NCBI GenBank assembly: GCA_014526335.1
Contig: JACTAT010000039.1
Span: 3,210,202-3,274,201 of the forward strand
Source of the DNA: Chrysaora quinquecirrha
Lineage: Eukaryota; Cnidaria; Scyphozoa; Semaeostomeae; Pelagiidae
Length of the DNA stretch: 64,000 nucleotides
Direction of reading: 5' to 3'
Part shown: positions 15,301 to 27,870 of the stretch, piece after piece
How the letters are laid out: every line of letters starts with the position of its first letter
Position numbering within the stretch: position 1 is the first letter of the stretch
Program-made: the position numbers and the translations under genes
The notes under the pieces: generated by a model
What the model saw: only the letters and a program-made list of their open reading frames with translations
Told to the model about the DNA's origin: nothing
Databases searched by the model: none

Positions 15301-17140
15301 GCACACAGAATGACATTCTAGGGAGTATACCCTATGGATATTTATTCAACGATCTCGGAAGGATGGACAGCTGAGTTGATTGTAGGTTGTTGGTAAGTGG
15401 TCCCGACGAGGTTCGAACCCAAGACCTTACTATCGTGAGAAGAGCGCCTTTAACACCCGGCTACGCTACCCGTGCAGCTATCTACAGTATCTATCTTACC
15501 TGAAGCCCCGACCTGCACTCAGAATAGCAAAATAGGATGTCTTGAGTGTCTTGTTCTCGTGCATGAAGGGACAAGGGACAAGTTTGAGTCTATTGTGGGT
15601 ATTTCTTTAGAGACAGTGGGCATATTTCAGACAAATTTTTGAATGGCTAATTTGAAAGCCACTTTTTTTATTCTCTTTCTTTTCTTGTTAAACTCCCAGG
15701 CGGATCGAACCATTAAAGTTCCGTACTTTCTAGATTTGTTTTACTCTAGGTTTCTTAAGAGAATCTCTCATAGGTGCGTCACATTTCTTTTCAAAATTTG
15801 CTTCTCCTCAGTGTTTATTAAGTGGAAATCATTACCAATAACATTTGATTTTTTCGATTCTAGGTACCCCTAAATATAGAGCGAATAATGTACCTCGCCT
15901 CTGGACGAAATTCTAAAGTTATCACTCAGATCATGGACAAATTCAAGCAAGATAAACGAGTAATAATTCCTGATGATATTCTACAGCAGGTAAGATTTTC
16001 CTTTTTCAGAAATTCATATCTTTTTTGATTTTTTTGGTCACACTCAATCATAGTCTCAACTAATCGATTCATGTGTCGTTTAGATTCGACAGGTTATCCA
16101 ATCAGCATCCGTCTCTGAGTCACATGTTAAAGAAGCCATCAGCGAAGTATGGAAGTCTCATAATTATCATATTGAGCCGCACACAGCAGTTGCAATGGCT
16201 GTTTCTCTACACCCTGAAAGGTAGCTTCTATATCTGGTATCATTTTCGTTTGAAATATCTCACTTCAAGAATGAATTGCTAACACTAGGATAGATTTTCC
16301 ACGAGTGACATTCCACAATAGATGGGATTCTAACCTGTACTGCATGACTAGAGAGGTAGAGAGCCAATGAAGCTAAAGAGCTCAACGAACTTTCAGTTAC
16401 TCTCCAAGTTAACACCCCAAGGCTTTCCTCCCTTCTGGCTTTGTGTTTCGGCTTTGTTTGCCTCTTTGTTGAGCCGTCTTCAGTACCTATCGGGAGGAGA
16501 GCCTTGGTTTGTATGGTTTGGAGAGTTACTCGACGATTTCACTCTACGAGTGTGACACGTCAGGAGCTACTAAGGTGAAGGTGAAGTGGTTTGTTCATTG
16601 CTATTTTGGCCCATTGGCTAGGATCTCTGAAGTGAATGAACTATCGAGACGTCGACCACAGCTGAGACACTGGCTCTGGCTGCTGTGACACTGTCATAAA
16701 TGGGGCTGTAGTTGAGACCTTGCTGAGCCCTCGACACCACCAGCTAGCTGGATTAGACCACAGCGCCCTCGCACTTTCGACTGACTGGTTAGAGAGAAAA
16801 AATTGAATGCATTCATCATTTTCACCTAGAAACGAAGCTCCTCTGACATGGTCAAAATTGCACTTGCCTTAATTGTTTCTTAACTTTTTAGAAACTTTTA
16901 TTTTTCAGATTCAGCGTGAATTTATCTGGAACAAAAATAGTTTGCCTGTCTTGTGCATCGCCTCAGAAATTTCCAGAAGTATTCACAGAGCTGAAAATAC
17001 CATTTGAAATGTCTGAAGAAATCAAATTGCTCCTCAAGAAACCGACAAGATTTCAGCGCTTGAAGAAATCTGAAAACTGGACAGAATTTCTAAAAACTGG
17101 AATAACTGCAGCTTCTAGAAAGTTTGAAAAGTCTATTTAA
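12389..17140 (+). CDS. THNSL2: Threonine synthase-like protein (THNSL2 type), complete, 476 aa
   Basis: This is a PLP-dependent fold-type II enzyme of the threonine-synthase family. Animal homologues act on O-phospho-homoserine as phospholyases rather than making threonine. Six exons join in phase: 12389-12611, 13278-13841, 14266-14414, 15864-15989, 16084-16220, 16909-17140. Landmarks are the N-terminal MKYESTRGSTKRCSFE and AEDGGLYLPE, the ELWHGRSLAFKDL segment with the PLP-binding lysine, CATSGDTGSSVMES, LFPEGRCSEIQERQM, and the glycine-rich phosphate-binding VVPSGGLGNLTAGYIA. The C-terminal part carries EPHTAVAMAVSLH and LSCASPQKFPE. The length is close to human THNSL2 (484). No frame breaks were seen. 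The FAM32A start codon lies only 178 bases after the stop. Confidence 0.95.
12700..13240. repeat. Degenerate minisatellite in THNSL2 intron 1
   Basis: The core CATTGGTTACCTNACAGTAAC recurs about twenty times with substitutions and small indels, filling most of the first intron. It resembles, but is not the same as, the ATTACC/ATAACC minisatellite in the ERCC4 intron. Confidence 0.8.
13990..14155. mobile_element. Degenerate copy of the 134-bp hAT-like MITE
   Basis: It matches the interior of the elements at 30155 and 34867: GGGCGTACGAG, then GTTGAAACAAAACGATTTTC, TTCCGTGAAAACAATAG and TACGAGATT. The terminal repeats have decayed. Confidence 0.6.
14681..14955 (+). mobile_element. SINE-B (tRNA-derived)
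   Basis: The head GTCTCTGTGGCGCAGTGGTT followed by AGCGTGCTGGACTC is a tRNA 5' half with an A box. It is followed by CTTGGGCAAGTTATTAACAC, a CCACCCAGGTGTATAAATGG block, and a tail with GGGGTAAAGTGTAAAGTCGA and ACGGCAACTTTAACTTTGC. A reverse-oriented copy lies at 34735-35110. No open frame is present. Confidence 0.7.
15285..15482 (-). mobile_element. SINE-C, tRNA-like end on the minus strand
   Basis: On the minus strand the end at about 15395-15480 reads GCACGGGTAGCGTAGCCGGG (A-box-like), then an anticodon-arm region, then GGGTTCGAACCTCGTCGGGA (B box). The adjoining body (GGGAGTATACCC, GATCTCGGAAGGATGGACAG) recurs at 54105-54205. Confidence 0.55.
16572..16775 (+). mobile_element. SINE-A copy (THNSL2 last intron)
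   Basis: It shares AAGGTGAAGGTGAA, the GGCTAGGATCTC block, CTATCGAGACGTCGACC and the distal AGCTAGCTGGATTAGACCAC block with the other SINE-A copies. Confidence 0.65.
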
Positions 17141-17318
17141 TTATTGTGGATTTAGAATTATAATTATTAGGCATTTTACACTTTTTGGCATTTCTGGTTT
17201 CTTTCATCAGTTCATGCATGAATGCATTTTTAGCGATTTTGAAAACGAGGCAGCATTTGCATTACAATGGAAACGAGATTGTTTCGCACTGCAAACAAAA
17301 CAAAGAAAAAAATACAAA

Positions 17319-19000
17319 ATGTCACACGATATTTACGACAGTACTGTTGTTGGCGGACTAAAATTGAAAGGAGCGAAGAATGCTGGCATTAAAAAGTAAG
17401 TTTTGTAGATCTGTTTTAGTCATTATTAATATTTTTAACCGTTAGTCCAGAAAAATAACCGAATCATTTGCGTGAACACTGTAACAGTGGACAAAGGTAA
17501 GTCATCAAGGTCAGATAAAAAAGTGGCCTAAAAATGATGACACACCGTTATTGTTATGTTGTAGGAAGAAAAAGAAGAAGAAGTCTAAAGCCGACGAGAT
17601 TGAATCGCTCGCCACGTCAACTGAAGCTGAACAACAGCAACTAGAAACTAAAAGGAAAAGAACAAGACGAAATTGATACAAGAACGCCTGCAGAAATTGC
17701 GTTTGAAAAAGCGCAGGAAAAAAGGGTAAACATGTTTTTTGATTTTTTATCCTTTTTTGGTTGGATTGGCTGTGACAGCACTCCAACAGTTGGCACTCCA
17801 ACGCAATGCTTCTCGTTTACAAAACAGTTCCCCAACCAATTCCCCAACCAAACCACCATGCATTGAAGTTTATTGTTGTCCAAACAATACTGGTATTGTT
17901 TTCTATTGTTTTGTCCAAAATAGCACACAGAAGTTTTTTAGGGCACACAAAAACGTTTCCGCTATATTTCCCCATTCCTATTTTTAAAATTACCAGAAAG
18001 AGCAAAATATTTTGAACATGGTTAAAAGCTCTTTTCATCTGACACTCCACAGAGGGTCAGCTCAGGAAACAGACTGAAACAATTGCCACCAGCCTTCTCA
18101 CTTGGACTTTTCAGTTAATTTGATTGGTTATCCCATATTCCCATTTTCCTACAACCTGCCTTGAAATCCAGACTGGGTAGCCTGGTATGCTTATCATCTG
18201 CACAAAAGTAAGCAAAATGTCTGCTGAAAAGTTCTACCTACTATTCTCCAAATTTATGTGTTGTTTTATTGTCTTTATGTTTTAGGCAGGAGAAAGAATT
18301 CTAAAGAAAGCTTCAAAGACTCACAAGCAAAGAGTTGAGGTTTGTATAATCTTATAATCTTGAATTTTTAAGAAATCACACCCTAGAAATTATCAAAACC
18401 CTTCATTCATTTTAAAATCCAATACTCATGGTAAAACCTTTGCTAAAGTGTCACAGCCAGAGATTAAACAATATAAAGGGCATGGTCAAAAAAACCAGGG
18501 GCTGGCATTAGGAAATGCTAACCAAGAGTAACCCCATGATATTTTCTTCGTCACAGTTCAGGGCTGTATACAATACCTATCTTTGTAATGATTGTGGGTA
18601 ACTGCCCCTTATGCACCCCCTGGCTACCCTGCAATGCTCTGGCTCCTTTTCTGATGCCCAATTCTGGTATTCAGGTTATGGAATGTTTACAGAAAAAATC
18701 AAGAGGATACAGGATAATTCTGGACAAAATAATTGGTGTGCGGGATATTTTTTTTTGAAATTTTGGGATAAAAGGGAGAAATCATACAGGAGATAAAAGA
18801 AAAATTGTTAGGGATACTGGAAACTCTGACCTCCCCCTAAAGGGACTTTCTTCCGCTTTGGAGCAGCTTAACTTGCTAGCAGCTCTGCTCTTTATGGATA
18901 TGTCTTAAATGGAGTTTTCCTTTTCTGTTAGGAGTTAAACCAGTATTTGGATGGTCTTTCTGAACATTATGACATACAAAAAGTCAGTTGGACAAAATAG
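17319..19000 (+). CDS. FAM32A: FAM32A homologue, complete, one extra base
   Basis: FAM32A is a small nuclear protein of the catalytic spliceosome that helps stabilise the 5' exon. Four exons: 17319-17395, 17565-17725, 18286-18339, 18932-19000. The protein starts MSHDIYDSTVVGGLKLKG (compare the PLKLKG motif of the family) and has a Lys-rich stretch and a TPAEIAFEKAQEKR block. It ends with the highly conserved ERILKKASKTHKQRVE, EHYDIQKVSWTK and a stop. Exon 2 carries one extra A in the AAAA run near 17656. Without it the frame KRKEQDEID continues into TRTPAE, and with it the frame stops at once. Because the downstream exons are perfectly conserved, a sequence error is the better explanation. 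The total is about 119 residues, close to the 112 of the human protein. Confidence 0.93.
17740..18110. mobile_element. Repeat-derived intron 2 sequence of FAM32A (AACAATA family)
   Basis: It contains CCAAACAATACTGGTATTGT, TTTCTATTGTTTTG, and a TCTGACACTCCACAGAGGGT with GAAACAGACTGAAACAATTG end. Both word sets recur at 45000-45110, 45840-46100, 56820-56860 and 57770-57850. The exact limits of the element are unclear. Confidence 0.45.
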
Positions 19001-22000
19001 ATGAAAAAATCACATCAGAAATTGTATTCAATGGCTGACTTGAAGGTATTTCATTATTAAGGATGGAAATTTTCTTAAAAAGGTAATACAGCTTTCTATT
19101 TTATCCTATTAAGAACTCATTGATAATGGACAGGGGAAAAGTGTGATAGATCATTAAAAATCTTAACACTAACATACTAAAATTCATAATATTTGTTATT
19201 GCATTAGGAGGAAATAGAATGAGAAAAAGAGCTTTTTGAGAATCACGTTTTACTGTAAATTATTCATATAAAAATAAATAATTTCACGATTATTCTACTT
19301 TTTATCTCAAAATTGATCTATTTCATTTCCTTGTGCAAAGCTTCGTGTACCTCGTCTATTACGTTCGTAGATTTCCTGTTGGTATTGTAGTAGAAGCAGC
19401 TGGAAATAGGCTTTATGCTCGCTGTCTTCGCTAATTTTTATATTTACTTAGTACAACGCGTGTTCCATGCAAAATTTCGATTGTAGGAAAAACGCGAACG
19501 TAGGAAGATTGGCGACGTCGCTTATTAGTGCAAAAAGAAAATAGAGCGCAAAATAGAGCACATTTTTCTCTGGCTAGATTAAGTGGTCAGATTTTATTCT
19601 TTTGATGAGAAAACCAAAGATTTATCTCGTGCTTGACCAGATTTTTATTTATATAATGGAATTAAAACCAAAAACACGTTTTTTCACCCTTTCCATCAAT
19701 TGAATTCAATTTTCGGTCTCTTCATAATTTCTTAATCCAGATTTGTTTTCGGTGATTTTATTTGTTTTGGTACATGTTTTTCCATCCTCATAATTATCGA
19801 TAACGTTCTTTTTTGTTAGAAACTTGTCCGTTACCTTGTATAGCGGGTTTTCTTAAGTTTTCAGCCTATCACCTTGTCAGAAAGCATATTCGCCAAAACA
19901 CTGTACCATTAGGAACTACGAGAACGAAAGAAATAAGGATTGTTACGAAGAAAGTGATTTATGATTTATAGCTTAGAGTAGTACAAAACTTCAGAATTGT
20001 GATAAACAGTGGAAGCATTTTCAGGCATACTTAAAAGCCTTTTTTCGTCTGACACTCATCCGAGTTTGAACGTCAGAAACAGACCGAAACAATGAACTAA
20101 AGCCCGAACCAAATCCTAAACTAGTATGATCGAAAATGTTTCCGCTGTTTATCGCAATTCTAAAATGATTTTGGCCTATAAACATTCGAAATCCTCCTGA
20201 AAAATCTTATATAGCTTGTTATAAGAGGTTTCTTACAAAAAAGTATAAGTGTACTGAATTTCGCTCCCAGTAAAAGCCAATTTAGCACTAGCTGGGTCAC
20301 CATGCCCTATTTCAAACATTAATTTCGGTTTGTAATGAAGTTTGCCAATTTTTCGCTTCACATTGCGTTGCTATGAAACAAATTGACCGCACCTGCCCCA
20401 TGCTCTTTGATCCCCAAAGTTTTTTAAAACTCCAAAACCAAATTTGAGAAGTTCTCTGAATCTATTAAATTTATAGCTTTCGCTGAAGCTTTCGTTTTTT
20501 GTGATCTTCAGAGCGTTGCTATCTAGGATTAGGAAGTAGGCCCTCCTCCCTGCCTACAGTGCAGTATTTAATATTTCCTTTTTTGTAGATTCCCTCTAGG
20601 TCGTGGAATTGGTTGTTTACTGTTACTCTTGTAAACAAACTTTACATTCTATAGTGATAAATATTAGATAAGCTGTTATTAACAATTTTCGTTACGTTAT
20701 CTTTCACATTAAGACATTTTTCGCTAAGACATGACCTGAATGCTTAGCATGACCAATCAAAAGTCACCAATTTTGCGTCTATGTACGTCTATATGTTTTA
20801 CGTGTAAAAATTCAAATAAGTTTAAATTCTAGCTACGTTAGCTGTTAATGTAGATAGTTTTAAAGATAGAAGGACAGTGCTTCTTGTCAGAACTCAAGTT
20901 CAGTGATGAAGATACTTTGCCAAGGTAATCGAGTTTTGTTTACAGTCATTTTGATTCAAATGAAAACCGCTGTATACTGCTATACTATAGTTTATGTCAA
21001 TATAATTTTTTTTCTATCACTTTTATTTTATTGTTAGCCCTTGTTAGCCTCCACCTAACAAATTTTGAGATATTTTCTTCCGATATAGCCTGTTTTAGAT
21101 AGATCCAATTATGGTAGGCTAGTTTTTAGACCAAAACTTTCCGTTAACCCAATAAATGATATACAATAATTAACATTTTCTATTTATGAATATATTGCCG
21201 AAAATTTCTCTCATTGCAGATATATCACGTGACATTTGCAATTGTTTTTGTAACCTTGTACCAAGCGACTTCGCTTCTTCGTCGTTTTTCTTGAAAGAAA
21301 ATTCTTTTCATTATTTATTCCATAATATCTTCTGCATCCTTTAATATCTTCCGGAGAAATATTAATACAGTACAAAGAAACACATTTTGTATGCAGTAAG
21401 AAGTTTATTTCGTTTGACGTACTTCTAGATACTGTTAAAATCATTCTGAGTCAGCTGCATTGAATTTTACGAAAGAACATATACATCTTTGTATCTCGAG
21501 GTGACATGCTTCTATCAATCATTGCTTGCTTTGCTTGTGAAACTGGCTCCCAACAATTCAATAACTTGTTTTTCACATTTCAATATATGAATGTTCTTAT
21601 TTCGTCTGCAGGCGGGCTTATGTTACTCAAATCTCATTACAAATGCATAATTAATGCGGCTTGTAAATAAATTCTGGTTAACGTTGGGAAGAAGTTCAAA
21701 TTTATGGTGCTGCCCTGGATAAACTCCCATTTATCTTCTTGGTAAGTTTTGTTTCTGATATTTCCACGTTTTATTTTTATTTTCTTATTAGAATATATCT
21801 TAGAAACTCGGACTCTCGAATGGCTGGAAATTTAGGAAACTCAACAACTGGAAAATTTTCTTTCCTAATTATTAGTAATAAGAAACTTTTTACTTCTTTA
21901 GTCTTTGCAGTCTACAAAATACATTTGGTTATTTCCCTCATTTCGTCAACAATCTATCGGTTCGGAAACAACCATCAGGCAAATGACAAAGCAAAAAGCA

Positions 22001-23600
22001 TACAAAACAGTTATTCCATAAGTTTAAGGCATCACTTAGATAGAATATCGCTATTTACTTTTAAGAAACTTGCTTATACTTAAAATCTGAAACTTTCAGC
22101 TCGTATGCTTCTATGCAGCACATTTTTATGGAGCAGAGCATCGCTTTCCTTAGTAATATGCTACGATTAACTTTTAATTGAAATTTGAAATTGAATTTTA
22201 TGAACTATACGCCACGCTTTTCGTGCTGTCCTGTTATTTTTAAGAAACTTTCAGCTCTGGTCCTTTTTCTTGGTTTCTTATAATATAAAAAGATAATACA
22301 TGTCTTCTTCTATATGCAACACATTTTTAAGGAGCTTTGCTTTGCTTAGATATTTGCTAGGATTAAATTTTATGTCCCTCGTTTTGTACCAGTTAGACAT
22401 AGCTAGCATTTACATTTGCAAACTTAATTTCAATTGAATTTTATGAACAACGCCTCGTTTTTCGTGCTGTCAAGTTCAAAACTTTTCCAGAATTTAAAGT
22501 TTGATTATTTAAGCTGCTTCTGACAATAAAAACCGTTAACACTATGACAGCTTACAGTTAATCTCTACATTCTTAGATCTTCTTGTTAAACAGTTTTACA
22601 GCATAATCTACTGTGTTTTTGTTTCTCCAATTAGATAAACATAAAATTATTATATCTATAAAAGGGATCTTCTAAGAAATATTCCTGATATAAAACAAGA
22701 AGTTTCAGAAGATAAAGGATCAGTATGTTAGTTCATTTAAAATTTATAACTCAGTTCAACTAAGCTCAAGGAGGTGTAATAGAAACTCATTTCTTTCAAG
22801 TAACTAAAACTAGATGTAAATGCTGCTGAAGATTATAAGCTAAGCTTTTCTAAAATTTGAGTGTTTTAAGAGTTCTTTTTCTTGCCTAATTTACTGTTTT
22901 TCCCTCGGATTTGCGCTACGCTTATTTCAAAATCTGTCTCAAAGAGTAGCAATTAATTGAAGATTTATGAATAAACTAACGTTCTGATGAAAACTAAGTT
23001 TTGTACCAACTTGCAATTTGTGACCCTCGATTCCTTCCATCAAGAGCTTGCACACAACTATCAAAGAAGTGTCTGGGACCAACCTGATGGGCAGATCAAT
23101 CTAGATGGGACGCCTGTTCAAGGGAGGTCGCTTATTCAATAAAACAAGTTACTGACACCATTATAAACTTGGCCGTTAACAATTTTCTAGGCAATTATAC
23201 TGTGGGTATTGATGTACAGATTGTGTACAAATGATACTATACTATCGCGTATAGGAAGTTTTACTATTTCGAAAAGTTGGTCGCTGAAGGATTCCATCTA
23301 GGAGTGCGTTCGACTTTAAAACCTTACCGTAGGCTATGCAGCTTTAACACTCGCGCCGTTTCTGGTTTTGGAAAACAAATCAACTGTGTCATTCACAAAT
23401 GCGAATCGTAATTTGAGTGCAGGCGCGGTGTGTCCTAGTTTGACGGCCGCTTTCTATATAAGCATCTCCGAGCGCTTGGGAGTAAAACAAAAATGCTGAA
23501 GGTTCCTTGGCTAAGCTTCCGACGCTTGAAAGAGCGCTCCAAAGTTGACAGAGAAATGGGGTTCGTTTTTCTCAACTGCGCATGCTCAGATTTTCATCTT
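19001..23600. other. Gene-free AT-rich region
   Basis: I see no exon-like frame with recognisable conservation. A repeat fragment lies at 20035-20130. A diverged direct duplication of about 150-200 bases lies at 22115-22260 and 22315-22475, sharing CACATTTTTA(T/A)GGAG, GAATTTTATGAAC and TTTTTCGTGCTGTC. The short open frame at 21739-22083 has no supporting features. Confidence 0.5.
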
Positions 23601-24018
23601 GCAACCTCGTCCCCAGGGCGAATAGGCCTCTACGTGAAACTCCGCTGTCCATATTCGACCCTGGTATCGGCCTTGTCTATTCGTAATTTGATTGGCTGTT
23701 CAAACAATAGAAATTTTAAGTGACGTCACAGTTTCTTCAAAATTTCACACCAAAATAGGCCGAAAACTGTGTAAAAACATCTATAAAAACCAAAAAAATT
23801 ATGCTAAATGAGATATTGTATCTTGCGTTACAGTTATCGATGAAATTCTTTGCATTTCCTTTCAAAGAGCATCTGCTTTCAGAATCTTCATCATGTTTTG
23901 ATGCCTAGGCCAAATTTGCCAGTATTTTGGCAGATTTTTGTGGCCGGTACCAGGGCCCAAATCGATTTGACGGTTGAGATTCGAGGAAATTCGATTTGGG
24001 GCCTGGGGACGAGGTTGC
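23601..24018. mobile_element. MITE with CAACCTCGTCCCCAGG terminal inverted repeats
   Basis: It begins GCAACCTCGTCCCCAGGGC and ends GCCTGGGGACGAGGTTGC, an 18-base near-perfect inverted repeat about 418 bases apart. The interior is non-coding and includes CAGGGCCCAAATCGATTTG and TCGAATTTCC-like words. No clear target duplication was found, although the flanks are T-rich. Confidence 0.75.
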
Positions 24019-24600
24019 TCTCAAATAAGGCCTTAACGCACTGAATTGTTATACTGGTGCAAAAAGGAATGAATATTCGTGATCAACTAATTGTTAGACA
24101 ATGATAATTCTTATCAAACAAGCGACATTTTCGTTAATACAGCAACCTGTTTTGCGAGTCTGAGTCAGCACAAGGCTTTCTATTTATTAACTTTGTTTAC
24201 ACTTGGTTAATTTAACCTTTCCCTTTTATCACGTATTTTCATCTATTCTTCATTAAACCTTGATTAAATCTATCTCACATCGATTAGTCATTACTCGCAA
24301 AAAGCTTTGCTAAATTGATTAAGTAACAGGCTTGAAATATTGAGTAAAATGGAAAGAGTTGTTTTAAAACACGGGAGTTGAAGCTAGACTCATTACAGAA
24401 GTCGCAGATTCGCTCCCAACCCCCTGCACTCCCGCTCATATTTGAGCTTAGACTTATTACCTGAGTAGTAGTTATCGCATTAAACTGCAAGTAAAGATTC
24501 TTTTTGTTTATAGTTCAATGACTTATCGCTATTGAATTGAATTACTGGAAATTTTTGCGTGAGTCTCGATTTCATTAGTGGATAAGCCAAGTTTGAGCTA

Positions 24601-24884
24601 GAGCTCTGGCTGAACTAACTAGGAGACGTGTCGCACGAGACATTGTATTCGGCGGGTCTTCTTGGATGGCTAAACATGTGAGTGACAAGCGAGCAACATG
24701 TCCCCCGAGTCGTGGAAACACGAAATGTTTCTGTTGTCTCCCAGAAACATTTGCGTGTCTCTCGCTACAAATTTTGTCGCGCGCTACAAATTTTTCAAGG
24801 TGGCTAAACTGGGAGACATCTAGGGGACATGTCACTCGCGACAATGTCGCCGGCGACATGTCTCCTAGTTTATCCAGGCCTTAA
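24601..24884. mobile_element. MITE family GGCCTGGCTAAACTAGGAGAC, copy 1
   Basis: The left end CTGGCTGAACTAACTAGGAG and the right end CTCCTAGTTTATCCAGGCC form a terminal inverted repeat. The interior (GTGGCTAAACATGCGAGTGAC type, GAAACATTTGCGTGTCTC, ACAAATTTTGTCGC) is shared with copies at 35929-36202 and 44093-44265. Confidence 0.75.
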
Positions 24885-25775
24885 CTCCATGGAAAACGAC
24901 AACTGTTTTCAATATGCAATTTGGGATAGACTTGAATTTATAGGGAAGGGAGCGAAACTACAACTCATGAAGCTAAGTCTTAGTCCAAGTAGCATGCGTG
25001 CAGACGTTAACTGTGTGGTGCCAGTGTAGGTGGGGAGGAGGATTTTGAGAGAAACATAGTCCTACCCACCTACTGCATGTTGCTTGTATATGAACTTTGT
25101 AAAATAGCCCAATAATAGCTATAGACAAAAACCTAGAGTTCATAATGATTACTTTCCTTCATGGATGTTGAAATCACTTTAAAATGCATTGAAAACTTCA
25201 AAATTGGATGGGACATGAAAGTGGGACACTTGCAAGATTAGAAGGACACTTTCATTTTTCATTTGATAACTTTTGGCCTTTTCGACGGGCCACAAAATGA
25301 GTACTGGTCCCTATTCTGTGGCGAGAGGCTATAACACAAACTCTGAACTGATCTCAGTTTTTGGCTTGCTGCCCCTGTTCTCTCTGTGTCCCACCTTCTG
25401 GGCTCCTAGCTAAACTTTGTTCATTTTGACTGATCAATTGTTCAGCAATTAATTGAAGCCGTTCTTCAATTTTCATAACAATTTCTTAATTAAACAGTAC
25501 TGACGATTAAGGTATGAATGCACTGTGCATATTGACTTAATAACCAGCGTTTAATTAAACCTGCGCTAATAATTGCGATAGATAGGAAAACAGCTTTTAA
25601 ATGATAAACAAAGTTCTTGAATTTAACGTTAAAACGTAGCTGTAAAACACGACCGAATCGCATCATAGTTTTGCCGCTATAAGCCATCCAATCTTAACAA
25701 TTTATGAACGTAAAAACCCACTTATCAGTACCACTGCAGAACTCAAGTGAATTCAGTTTAGATTTGCTAATAATA

Positions 25776-26361
25776 AGTATAGTATAGTATAGTAAAGCAT
25801 AGTTTAGAATAGTATAGTATAGTATAGTTTAGTATAGTATAGTTTAAAATATAGTATAGTATGATATAGTATAGTATAGTGTAGTATAGTTAAGTATGGT
25901 ATAGCATAGTATAATATAGTAAAGTATAGTGAAGTATAGTATAGCATAGTATGATATAGTATAGTATAGTGAAGTATAGTTTAGTATAGTATCGTATAGT
26001 ATAGTATAGTATAGTATAGTATAGTATAGTAAAGTATAATATAGTATAGTTTAGAATAGTATAGTATAGTTTAGTAGAGTATAGTAGACTATAGTATAGT
26101 ATGGAATAGTAAAGTATAGTATAGTATAGTATAGTATAGTATAGTATAGTATAGTATAGTATAGTATAGTATAGTATAGTATAGTATAGTATAGTATGGT
26201 ATAGTTTAGTGTCGTATAGTATTGTATAGTATAGCAAAGTATAGTATAGTATAGTATACTATAGTATAGCAAAGTATAGTATAGTATAGTATAGTATAGT
26301 ATATTATAATATAGTATAGTATAGTATAGTATAGTATAGTATAGTATAGTATAGTATAGTA
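25776..26361. repeat. (TATAG)n pentanucleotide microsatellite, about 585 bp
   Basis: Nearly pure ATAGT units, with scattered variants such as AAAGT, TTAGT and GAAGT concentrated in the first two thirds. Both strands yield artefactual Tyr/Leu/Ile-rich frames. Confidence 0.95.
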
Positions 26362-27142
26362 ACATGATGGTTACGGAATTATGGTTTAAATGAAATCAAT
26401 ATGAAGAAGCAGATAATGGACATTAATTTTTAAAACCACCTGGTAAACAGTTTCTGGTCTCTGTTGTTTTCTACTTTGCAATTAAAATCTTATAATTCAT
26501 GTATGAACAAATTGGAAGTCTTAAAATTGGTTATATTATATAAATTAGGGTTGATTACTTAAAGGTAAACCTCAATTACTTATACTAATCATTCTTGAAG
26601 CCTTGTCTGTTTTATAAAACTCTTGCAAATGTGATATATTGACAGTATGACGATTTATAAATAGAGAAAAATACTTTGGTTCCACATTCGCATCCTTGAC
26701 AATAATGTTTGGGCAACAGGCAGGCTGCACCTGTTTAAATTTAAACAAAGCCTAATTATAACACCAGATGCACTACGCAAAACAAATAACGTTGGTCTTG
26801 ATATAATCATTAATATTACATACGTCCTAGTTAGGTGTTCTACTCATTCGCTATATTATAAAACCATATATATAATTTAAATGTATTTTCACTGTCCAGG
26901 TCTGTTTTTCTTGCTTCGCAACGCAACGAGCATTGAAATTACTGGCAGCTCCCTGAAGGAATAAAGCTAGATCATACTCAGAAGACCGTCCCTGGATTTT
27001 CGACCACGTCTCTCTCAGGTGAGTTTTCCCATTTTTCCTTCAGTTGTTGCCGAACGTCCTTTTCTTATCAGATAGCTACTGTAAGAAGCTTTGATAGGCT
27101 CGTCGTTCCTATCTCTAACAAGATGTGCTTACTAATCAACGA

Positions 27143-27280
27143 TCTAACTAACTAACTAACTGACTAACTCACTAACTAACTAACTAACTAACTAACTAAC
27201 CAACAAACTATAACGCTAACTAACTAATTAACGATCTAACTAACTATCTAGCTAACTTACTTACTAACGAACTTAGAAGT

Positions 27281-27318
<38 letters not shown>

Positions 27319-27374
27319 GGTAGCTAACTAACTAACTGCCTAACTTCTAACTTACTAACTAACTAACTAACTAC

Positions 27375-27406
<32 letters not shown>

Positions 27407-27543
27407 CTAGCTAACTTCCTTCCTTGCTAACGAACGTACAAGCTAACTAACTAACTAACGAACTTACAAGGTAACTAACTAACTAACTAACTAACTAGCT
27501 AACTTACTTACTAACGAACTTACAAGCTAACTAACTAACTAAC

Positions 27544-27574
<31 letters not shown>

Positions 27575-27633
27575 GAACTAACTGACTAACTAACTAACTA
27601 TCTAGCTAACTTACTTACTAACGAACGTACAAG

Positions 27634-27675
<42 letters not shown>

Positions 27676-27684
27676 GACTAACTG

Positions 27685-27748
<64 letters not shown>

Positions 27749-27817
27749 GCTTACTTACTTACTAACGAACTTACAAGGTAACTAACTATCTAACTAACTA
27801 ACTAACGAACTTAAAAG

Positions 27818-27853
<36 letters not shown>

Positions 27854-27870
27854 GTAGCTAACTAACTAGC
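27143..27870. repeat. (CTAA)n tetranucleotide microsatellite with higher-order blocks, about 730 bp
   Basis: CTAA tracts are interrupted by a recurrent block of the form CTAGCTAACTTACTTACTAACGAACTTACAAG. The block appears near 27250, 27410, 27498, 27600 and 27748, so the array has expanded in segments as well as by single units. Confidence 0.93.

Noticed and set aside
21739..22083. 114-residue open frame in the gene desert
   Set aside because: Its Ser/Ile/Lys/Phe-rich composition is typical of AT-rich random frames, with no domain, no splice context and no second supporting feature.
25890..26365. Tyr-Thr-Ile-Leu-rich frames of more than 100 residues on the minus strand
   Set aside because: They are translations of the (TATAG)n array, with no non-repeat flanking coding sequence.
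27143..27870. Possible telomere- or CRISPR-like regularly spaced repeat
   Set aside because: The array is a simple CTAA tetranucleotide with interruptions. It is neither the TTAGGG telomere unit nor direct repeats with unique spacers, and the host is a eukaryote.
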